Below are positions 17,200-22,753 of a stretch of 64,000 bases of DNA, one piece after another. The notes under the pieces are model-generated. The model did no database searches. It was not told where the DNA came from and saw nothing but the letters and a program-made list of their open reading frames with translations. Source of the stretch: Bradyrhizobium rifense (GTDB taxonomy: Bacteria > Pseudomonadota > Alphaproteobacteria > Rhizobiales > Xanthobacteraceae); assembly GCF_008123425.1 (NCBI RefSeq), contig NZ_VSSS01000023.1, forward strand, positions 1 through 64,000, read 5' to 3'. Numbering within the stretch: position 1 is the first letter of the stretch; each line of letters begins with the position of its first letter. Made by a program: the position numbers and the translations under genes.

Positions 17200-17439
17200 C
17201 TATTGCTTCGCGGCCATCGTGTCGAGGCAGTGATTGAGATAGTCGGTCCGGTCTCGCGGCAGCACCTTCGCCAGATCCGCCTTCAGGGCGCATTCGCGCT
17301 GACGGATCTGCTCGGCGCGGCGCTTTTCGGCCGCTTCGCGGTATTCGGGAGCAACCTTGCTGGGATCGACCAGGCCCTGGGATCGGGCAGGCGCCGTGGC
17401 AAGCAGCGCGATGGCTGCGACAATAATGAACTGTTTCAA
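17200..17439 (-). CDS. small secreted protein starting at TTG
   Basis: A 79-residue protein with a signal peptide (MKQFIIVAAIALLATAPARS, after TTG initiation), then a charged helical domain containing APEYREAAEKRRAEQIRQREC. GGAGG lies 5 bases before TTG 17439, whereas the in-frame ATG at 17463 has no comparable site, so TTG is the probable start. Two cysteines in the mature part may form a disulfide. A fragment at 22260-22322 encodes a related DPTSSPEYGEADEKRRAEQ segment. Confidence 0.65.
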   Translation of the reverse strand: MKQFIIVAAIALLATAPARSQGLVDPSKVAPEYREAAEKRRAEQIRQRECALKADLAKVLPRDRTDYLNHCLDTMAAKQ

Positions 17440-17608
17440 ATGAGCCTCCGTAAAAAGGCTCATCCTAGCGGCGCGTTTCGGAAGGCTCAAACGGCAAATG
17501 CGGTGGGGCAAGTGCGGTGGGGCCGATCAATAGCCCAGCCCGACCGCCCCAGGTCGCTGCCGACCGGCTGTCAGGTTTGACGACATCAATTTGGCCGAGC
17601 GAAGTCCG

Positions 17609-17851
17609 TCACTTCGGGGCGTGGTCGATCTTATGCCCCAGATGCCCTGTTTCGTGATCGCGACGCAGTTGGCTCAGCGACGTCTCGTTCAACTGATGCA
17701 AGACCTCACTGAGTGTTGTCGCATCCGGATAGCCGGCCGCAAAACCCCTGCCGTAGATCTTGCGCAACGTGCCAACCAGCGTGTTGCCGTGCTTCTTGCC
17801 GATCGCGCCATCCTTGTCCCGATGGCGACCGTCCAGGCCCGGTTCCTTCAT
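17609..17851 (-). CDS. conserved small hypothetical protein
   Basis: An 80-residue hydrophilic protein rich in Lys, His and Asp. It has the motif DGRHRDKDGAIGKKHGNTLV, then GTLRKIYG and a helical segment (TTLSEVLHQLNETSLSQL). The ATG is preceded by GGGAGAGACAC. Proteins of this type recur in Bradyrhizobium with no known function. The 290 bases between it and the next gene carry no further gene I can support. Confidence 0.7.
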   Translation of the reverse strand: MKEPGLDGRHRDKDGAIGKKHGNTLVGTLRKIYGRGFAAGYPDATTLSEVLHQLNETSLSQLRRDHETGHLGHKIDHAPK

Positions 17852-18143
17852 GTGTCTCTCCCGTGCGGCGTCTGCGCGCCTCGCCGAAGGGTGCGCTCAA
17901 ATGAGTTGGTTGGCAACGACGTGGCCCGCGCGAGCCAAGGGGGGCACGCGGCAAGGCAATGGCGTTGCTTTCGCGCGCGCAGCAACGATCGAGGCGGCGG
18001 AGGGGCGAAACGGGTCAGAGGAAGTTGCTGAGGCTGACCGCGGGAAAGCCTGTCGCGTTACCAATTGATATGTCGAAAGGGCCCCGCGCTCCCAGGCGTC
18101 AGGGTCTCATTAGCAATTGCGACGCCGAAGGCGCGCGGGGCGG

Positions 18144-18314
18144 CTAGGCTGCCTGCTCCTCAAACGAGGTGTAGACCCGGCCTTGGGGATCGACGATCTG
18201 GACGTCGCGGCATCCGTCCGCGATCAGCTCCCTGGCCTTCTTGAGGGCGGCGGCGAGCGACTCCCGCTTCAAATTGACGACGCCTGCCGTGTCGAAACCG
18301 GTGATTTCAAACAT
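18144..18314 (-). CDS. small hypothetical protein
   Basis: A 56-residue protein, MFEITGFDTAGVVNLKRES..., with a predicted beta-alpha-beta arrangement: a strand, a helix (LAAALKKARELIADGC), then the strand DVQIVDPQGRVYT. ATG 18314 has GGGAGG about 6 bases upstream, supporting it over the longer frame to 18425. Function unknown. Confidence 0.65.
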   Translation of the reverse strand: MFEITGFDTAGVVNLKRESLAAALKKARELIADGCRDVQIVDPQGRVYTSFEEQAA

Positions 18315-18536
18315 GCCGCACCTCCCGTTTGGTCGAATCCTACACCTTTCCAGCCGGTTGTCCTCTGGCTTTTTCGGCAAAGCGGGTGGAACAGGACTAA
18401 CGTTTCCACCGCAATTCCATCGCATGGCCCCGTAATCGGCCGGGGTGTCCGGACATGCCTGGGGGCGACGTCGCTAACGTGGAATTAATCCAAAAAGCCC
18501 ACAATTTTAGGCAGTTGTAAGTGAGTGCTGCGTAAG

Positions 18537-18575
18537 GGAGGCGTCGCGATGACGTTCCGGCGACGGCCTCCTTTT
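18537..18575 (+). terminator. attenuator/terminator hairpin in a leader
   Basis: GGAGGCGTCGC pairs with GCGACGGCCTCC (11 bp, one bulged G), loop of 12, then TTTT. The hairpin ends 24 bases before the ATG of the next plus-strand gene, and no plus-strand gene precedes it closely. Transcription into that gene must therefore pass through it, consistent with attenuation. The left arm is also a Shine-Dalgarno followed by a 12-codon frame (18549-18587). Confidence 0.45.
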
Positions 18576-18598
18576 GCTTGCTCATGAGGTCAATGCGC

Positions 18599-19282
18599 AT
18601 GACCACGACATCGGAAACGCCGGGCTTTGTCGAACACCTCGACGCCGCAGCCCTTGCAGCCGCAGCATTCGAGCCGGACGCCGAACACGAAGCCTTGGAG
18701 GCGCCGGCACCGGGCAAACGGTCCAGCCGGAAATCCGTCCTGGCACTGGCGGTGTGTGCCCTGGCGATCAATGGCGCGGCGGCGATCTATACATTGCCGT
18801 TTGATCTTCCGTCGTTTGAGCTTCCGTCGCCGAACATCAGCAGCCTGGCTGCGCTGCTTCCGCGCCAGGAAGAGCCCGCCGCAAAACCGGATCCGATTGT
18901 CGCCGCCCTGAAGGACATCCAGTCGGCCCAGCAGCAACAGGCCGCCTCGCTGCAGGAGATCAATTCCTCATTGCAGCAAAGTGCGGCTCTGCGGCAGCAG
19001 GATTCAACGACCCTCCTGTCTCTCCGACAGAGCATCACGGACGAACGGGGCGATGTGAGGAAGATATCGCCGCAGCTTTCGACGCTGATCGCGAAGATCG
19101 ACGCGCTGCAAAATACAATGACGTCGGACGTCACTTCCTCCATTAGAAGAGCGCATGCGCGTTATGGACTGTCCCCAGCGATGCGCAAACGGATGGATCG
19201 GCAGTCGAAAACCATCGGGCCCGTTTCGGTTGGAGGCGCTCCGCTGACTGCGCCGGCGACAGTTGCAGCGCCGGAAAGCTGA
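18599..19282 (+). CDS. hypothetical membrane-anchored coiled-coil protein
   Basis: A 227-residue protein: a cytoplasmic N-terminus of about 45 residues, one membrane segment (KSVLALAVCALAINGAAAIY), then a periplasmic Gln/Ser-rich coiled coil (ALKDIQSAQQQQAASLQEIN onward to about residue 160) and a basic Pro/Ala-rich tail. ATG 18599 is chosen with GAGG 9 bases upstream; ATG 18593 is also possible. Single-pass anchoring with a coiled coil suggests a structural or envelope-associated role. The hairpin just upstream may control it. Confidence 0.65.
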   Translation: MTTTSETPGFVEHLDAAALAAAAFEPDAEHEALEAPAPGKRSSRKSVLALAVCALAINGAAAIYTLPFDLPSFELPSPNISSLAALLPRQEEPAAKPDPIVAALKDIQSAQQQQAASLQEINSSLQQSAALRQQDSTTLLSLRQSITDERGDVRKISPQLSTLIAKIDALQNTMTSDVTSSIRRAHARYGLSPAMRKRMDRQSKTIGPVSVGGAPLTAPATVAAPES

Positions 19283-19495
19283 AGGCGCGTCAAGGCGGAG
19301 GGCCGACACCGTCTCGCGGCTGACAAGCTCGTGCGCTGGCTCGCCGGCGTTCTTGCCGAAGATGAGATAGAGCCGCAGCTTCTCGAGCTCGGCCAGATCG
19401 GCCTTGACGGCTTCCGCCCGCTCGGCGGCTTGGCGCTTCTAAGCCTGTTCCCGGTGATAGGCCTTCGCGGCTGCTCGGTTCTCTGCCTTGGTCAT
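19283..19495 (-). pseudogene. amber-interrupted small coiled-coil gene
   Basis: The frame from ATG 19495 reads MTKAENRAAAKAYHREQA, then TAG (19441-19439), then continues in frame as KRQAAERAEAVKADLAELE and KLRLYLIFGKNAGEPA. The two parts make one coherent charged helical protein, so a single nonsense codon interrupts an otherwise open gene. The 3' end runs into the convergent gene without a clean stop and may be truncated. A short functional peptide is less likely. Confidence 0.45.
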
Positions 19496-19650
19496 GCCGC
19501 CATCGAAACGCGGCGCCGGCCGGTGTCAAATTATCGATTGCTAGGAGGTCGGGACGGCGCCGAGCATCGCCGCCAGCTGAGGCGGCCTTTATTTTGAGGT
19601 CTGATCAAAATTGAACTTGCAGGATTGCCGAAGCGGTCCATCCTCAGGTC

Positions 19651-19863
19651 ATGGCCTCAGAGACAGAAATACTAACCGATGAAGAGTGCGCATCGCTGCT
19701 TTTGGTTGGCAACGTGCCTGTAAATGGCCGGGCGCCCCTAATTCCAGCCGCACACAGGGACCGGTTAATCGCACTGGGCTACGTGGTCCACTTGACGGGA
19801 AGACTGCGAATGACCACGCAGGGTCGCGTTCGGATATATGCGAAGCAGCTCGCTCGTAGCTAG
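19651..19863 (+). CDS. small hypothetical protein
   Basis: A 70-residue protein, MASETEILTDEECASLLLVG..., with an acidic N-terminal helix and a C-terminal part (LIALGYVVHLTGRLRMTTQG) that reads like a small winged-helix or strand-rich domain. There is no strong ribosome-binding site. It ends 4 bases into the convergent gene at 19860. Function unknown. Confidence 0.5.
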   Translation: MASETEILTDEECASLLLVGNVPVNGRAPLIPAAHRDRLIALGYVVHLTGRLRMTTQGRVRIYAKQLARS

Positions 19864-20093
19864 GCAGCTCCGTCGCTCACAACGCCCCCAAGCCGAATAA
19901 TGCTTGGTGGCGTTGCGCTGGCGCCGGACGCTGCAATCCCCGGCGATGGCATGGAAATCATGTCCTCTTCGGCGCTGCCGCGCCAGGTGCCTTCAATCAA
20001 AACCGCAGCCGTCCCCGGCGCCGAATAGAGATAGATCGCGTTCGTCGGCATGGGGCCGATCCCCTTGGGATAGATCAAGGCATTTGTTTCCAT
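19860..20093 (-). CDS. hypothetical protein with LGGV motif
   Basis: A 77-residue frame, METNALIYPKGIGPMPTNAI..., ending SATPPSIIRLGGVVSDGAA. The TPPS-x-I-x-LGGV stretch is encoded by the palindromic element at 19880-19915. Similar PPS...LGGV motifs occur in phage tail-fibre-like proteins. No clear Shine-Dalgarno. It may be a remnant of a larger gene. Confidence 0.3.
   Translation of the reverse strand: METNALIYPKGIGPMPTNAIYLYSAPGTAAVLIEGTWRGSAEEDMISMPSPGIAASGASATPPSIIRLGGVVSDGAA
19880..19915 (-). repeat. 36-bp palindromic element, copy 1
   Basis: Fourteen-base arms (13 matching) around an 8-base loop; right arm GCTTGGTGGCGTTG. The same architecture and nearly the same sequence occur at 20199-20234 in inverted orientation, and both can encode TPPS-x-I-x-LGGV. 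Confidence 0.6.
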
Positions 20094-20198
20094 AGAACAC
20101 GTCGCGAACGACGGCGAGTGAGCAATTTTGACCAGACTCGACAGCGGGCATGTGCACTTTGTGCCACTCTTGGCGGATTGCGCTGTCCAGGTCTAATC

Positions 20199-20234
20199 CA
20201 ACGCCACCGAGCAATATTCAGCTTGGTGGCGTTG
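20199..20234 (+). repeat. 36-bp palindromic element, copy 2
   Basis: CAACGCCACCGAGC, loop AATATTCA, GCTTGGTGGCGTTG (13 of 14 arm positions pair). Relative to copy 1 it is inverted, with loop matches of 6 out of 8. The two lie about 285 bases apart. Confidence 0.6.
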
Positions 20235-20343
20235 TGCTGTCGAGAGGCCACCTCAGGTGTCGGCCTCTTTGCTCAAGCCGTGTTCTGAAAGCTCATCGAC
20301 GGAACAGAGCTTCGCCCCACTCGGGAAATTTATGGAGCCCCAC

Positions 20344-20523
20344 ATGATGACGGCCGCCAGATGCAAGGAACTTGCAAATCATTACAAGGCCCTCTCTTCA
20401 AGTCCCGACATTTCCGAAAGCCGCGCCTTTGTACTCGGGAACATCGCCAAGAGCTTTGCGGGTTTAGCCGGTCAATTGGATAGACTTGACGCGATGGCAA
20501 GAGACGAAGAGACCGTAAAGTAG
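20344..20523 (+). CDS. small hypothetical protein
   Basis: A 59-residue helical protein, MMTAARCKELANHYKALSSS..., with a likely helix-turn-helix-helix pattern (SRAFVLGNIAKSFAGLAGQL). GGAG lies 6 bases before ATG 20344, which decides the start over upstream in-frame ATGs. Short proteins of this kind are common in Bradyrhizobium accessory DNA. Function unknown. Confidence 0.6.
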   Translation: MMTAARCKELANHYKALSSSPDISESRAFVLGNIAKSFAGLAGQLDRLDAMARDEETVK

Positions 20524-20537
20524 AATACGGTGACAGT
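20523..20537 (+). repeat. 15-bp direct repeat, left copy
   Basis: GAATACGGTGACAGT, identical to 21058-21072 in the same orientation, about 535 bases away. The pair flanks the secreted-protein gene at 20706-20948. Confidence 0.5.
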
Positions 20538-20705
20538 GCTGGACTGCACTGGACTGCAATTCCATCTCGCCGAAGGTGATCTTGGTCGGACGGTCAGGCA
20601 TCGCAGCGATCCCGCTGAATTGAGCGATCGTGAAGCCACCGGCACTTGGGGATGATTGACGGCCGAACCACATGTCTGGCCGGCAACGCTCGATTGGAAA
20701 CAGCG

Positions 20706-20948
20706 ATGATGCGGTCCGTTTTGGCCCTGGGCCTATTGCTTGCTCTGAGTGCTACGGGGAATGCCGCCACGGTGCATCGCTCAACACCACCATTGCGCAC
20801 GCGCCAGCATGTATTCGTTCCCCCCACTCAACTCGTTGCTCCCGGTCAAGGCGTGGCGACCCCCGGCTTCGCCGTCCCGGGTTGGAGCGACGAGGCCACC
20901 CGGCGATGGATGGACAACAATAACGCCTGCTCAAGCTGTGGCGGATAG
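20706..20948 (+). CDS. small secreted hypothetical protein
   Basis: An 80-residue protein with a Sec signal peptide (MMRSVLALGLLLALSATGNA, cleavage after GNA) and a short Pro/Arg-rich mature domain ending NACSSCGG. The leader closely matches that of 4227-4508 on the opposite strand. Between direct repeats and decayed genes, it appears to be a mobile or duplicated family member. Periplasmic or secreted; function unknown. Confidence 0.6.
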   Translation: MMRSVLALGLLLALSATGNAATVHRSTPPLRTRQHVFVPPTQLVAPGQGVATPGFAVPGWSDEATRRWMDNNNACSSCGG

Positions 20949-21057
20949 CCCGCCACGTTGCAGCCTCTTGACGGCGGGGTGGGTGCCGGAGTGTGATCCC
21001 GCCACATGGGGCGACATCCGGACGACACCGACGAGCTCGCGCGCATGGAGCGTGTCG

Positions 21058-21072
21058 GAATACGGTGACAGT
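21058..21072 (+). repeat. 15-bp direct repeat, right copy
   Basis: GAATACGGTGACAGT as at 20523-20537. Here its GGTGACAGT half is the left arm of the palindrome at 21064-21086. Confidence 0.5.
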
Positions 21073-21086
21073 CCAGCACTGTCACC
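21064..21086. repeat. perfect 9-bp palindrome
   Basis: GGTGACAGT, CCAGC, ACTGTCACC: perfect 9-bp arms with a 5-base spacer, followed by two tandem copies of GTCACCGCAATT. It could be a protein-binding or recombination site. Confidence 0.5.
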
Positions 21087-21197
21087 GCAATTGTCACCGC
21101 AATTCCCGCACGCACAAGAAGCGCCGTCGTCGAGTACACAAAAGGCGCGACCGGCACCGGCTGACGACGCACCGTCGGCGGCTGAGGCGGCGACAGC

Positions 21198-21226
21198 AAA
21201 AGGCCCGCCGGTCACACTGGCGGGCC
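21198..21226 (-). terminator. terminator-like hairpin
   Basis: On the minus strand, GGCCCGCC, loop of 9, GGCGGGCC, then TTTT. It would end minus-strand transcripts coming from about 21.5 kb and beyond. Confidence 0.5.
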
Positions 21227-21436
21227 TAGCACTCCTGGCACTCTGGTCCGCAATTGGATCGGCCGCCGGGAGCATTGGGGGGCTGGAAAGCGAGCCGTGC
21301 CATGTTCGGCTGTTAATGACAATGGGTGGAACAGTGGTCTCCGGTAGTTATACGGATTCCTTATTCGGAACGGGGTGTTCTACTGTGAGAACACCGGCAA
21401 GATTTGAGTACTAATAAATTTCTAGTTGCCCGGGAT

Positions 21437-21473
21437 GGCCGCAGTGGGGGCTGGAACCACCCTGCGGCCTTTC
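21437..21473 (+). terminator. terminator-like hairpin
   Basis: GGCCGCAG, loop of about 17, CTGCGGCC, then TTTCC. The U-run is short. It lies between debris and the amber-interrupted gene. Confidence 0.4.
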
Positions 21474-21488
21474 CCCGTTTGAAGACGG

Positions 21489-21686
21489 TCATTGATCCCT
21501 CTTGAGCTTGCGCCGGCCCCAATGCGGCTCTTTGCCCTTGGGGTTGAGCTCCGGGACGTAGTGCCGATTCAGCGCCCGCATTATGCCGATCCGGGCGAAC
21601 AGCGTGGGGCCGCCACGCTCGATCACCAGGCGCTAGGCTTCCATGGCCGCACGCCACTCCGGCGCATCATGCTCCTTCTTCGGCAT
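21489..21686 (-). pseudogene. amber-interrupted small conserved gene
   Basis: From ATG 21686 the frame reads MPKKEHDAPEWRAAMEA, TAG (21635-21633), then RLVIERGGPTLFARIGIMRA, LNRHYVPELNPKGKEPHW, GRRKLKRDQ and a TGA stop. The part after TAG (GGPTxFARIGxMRALNRH...HWGxRKL) resembles a small conserved rhizobial protein family, so the gene is one codon from intact. An interrupted paralog or amber readthrough are the options; decay is simpler. Confidence 0.55.
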
Positions 21687-21813
21687 CGCGCCGCGTCGCC
21701 AGCGTGCGACCTTCAGGCAGCAATATCGGCTCGTCAAACTCGCGCGACCAACTCATCCGATGCTCGAGGACTTCGCGTGCAGCTTCGTCCGGTGCGCTTT
21801 GCGAATCTGTCGC

Positions 21814-22131
21814 TCAGTGCTTCACCGCTCTCTCAAGGAATTCCAGCATGGAGGGCGCCACGTCCTCGAATTCGACGAAGCGACGGCGCAGCTCATCCGC
21901 GATATCCGCGGTCACATCGCGCGACCATCCCTCGGTCGTGTTGAAGGCGACGATGCGAGCTGGACGAATGTAATGGCCTTCGATCAGGTGCCGCAGCAGA
22001 GTCGCACGATTGCTGTCCTCTTCTGCCGTTTCGGACCAGGCCCGCCCCAAACGGCCGCCGAAGTCCTCAAGCACAATGTAGACATCGCGGTTGGCCGCAC
22101 TCTGCGGCACGATGGATGGTGAGTTAGCCAT
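21814..22131 (-). CDS. conserved hypothetical protein
   Basis: A 105-residue acidic protein starting MANSPSIVPQSAANRDVYIV. Conserved-looking blocks are YIVLEDFGGRLGRAWSET, TLLRHLIEGHY and RIVAFNTTEGWSRDVTADIA. Similar proteins are common as single genes in Bradyrhizobium. The longer frame to 22245 is rejected because it adds a non-conserved extension. Function unknown. Confidence 0.7.
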   Translation of the reverse strand: MANSPSIVPQSAANRDVYIVLEDFGGRLGRAWSETAEEDSNRATLLRHLIEGHYIRPARIVAFNTTEGWSRDVTADIADELRRRFVEFEDVAPSMLEFLERAVKH

Positions 22132-22259
22132 GAGAACGCACTTGATTAGAGTTCTCTTCAGGACCGAAGCTGATCTCAAACGGTCGAAAAGGCCACGGCT
22201 AAAAAGGGGTAGGCAGTAACGGGCTTGATCGGGCCGTACCCCCAACGTGGGGCGCTTTC

Positions 22260-22322
22260 GCGCTGCTCCGCCCGCCGCTTTTCGTCAGCCTCGCCATATT
22301 CGGGAGAACTTGTCGGATCGAC
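22260..22322 (-). pseudogene. fragment related to the 17200-17439 secreted protein
   Basis: About 21 codons (VDPTSSPEYGEADEKRRAEQ) resemble VDPSKVAPEYREAAEKRRAEQ of the gene at 17200-17439. The rest of the frame runs across tRNA-Lys and does not match, so only a fragment remains. Confidence 0.4.
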
Positions 22323-22405
22323 CGGCGCTTCGTCGCTGTGGAGTGGAAGAAGAAGCAGGTCATCCACGTGGCTCGGTGCCCGGGCCGCCAGCGGCAGCAC
22401 AGAGG

Positions 22406-22481
22406 TGGTGAGCGCGCTGGGGCTCGAACCCAGGACCCCGTGATTAAAAGTCACGTGCTCTACCGGCTGAGCTACGCGCTC
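22406..22481 (-). tRNA. tRNA-Lys (anticodon UUU)
   Basis: On the minus strand the 7-bp acceptor is GAGCGCG / CGCGCTC. The D-arm is TAGCTCAGCCGGTAGAGCA, the anticodon stem-loop GTGACTTTTAATCAC carries TTT, the T-arm is GGGTTCGAGCCC, and the 3' CCA is encoded at 22408-22406. Its 3' end faces the 19.3-22.3 kb debris zone, consistent with use as an integration site. Confidence 0.95.
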
Positions 22482-22753
22482 CCATGGCCGCCGATGGCTT
22501 CAGAAATCGATCGCCATCGTCTTCGGTCATTTGGAGAAGCATGTCTTGCCGCCGCGTTTGACTGAAGCGCTGCGGGGAAAACCGGCTGTTTCCGGATCAT
22601 GCTTTCGGCCCGCGCTGTGTAGGGGGATGAGGCGCTGAGGTCAATAGCGCGCGCGGCGGCCGAAGATCGCGCCAGAGGCGGGGATTCGTCCTACGTTTCC
22701 GCCGCTTAGCCCGGGATTTTCAACCTGATTGGCGGCCGTCATCCACGTCGAGA

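Larger units (their letters stand above)
20949..21488. other. accessory debris without a supported gene
   Basis: About 540 bases holding the right copy of the 15-bp repeat, a perfect palindrome (21064-21086), a tandem 12-base repeat GTCACCGCAATT (21081-21104) and two terminator-like hairpins. A 221-codon frame (20749-21414) crosses it but overlaps the secreted-protein gene in another frame and lacks coding character. A membrane-like segment (VTLAGLALLALWSAIGS) within it may be a gene remnant. Confidence 0.4.

Noticed and set aside
20749..21414. 221-codon plus-strand frame
   Set aside because: Overlaps the signal-peptide gene in another frame and crosses palindromes and tandem repeats; no coherent domain.
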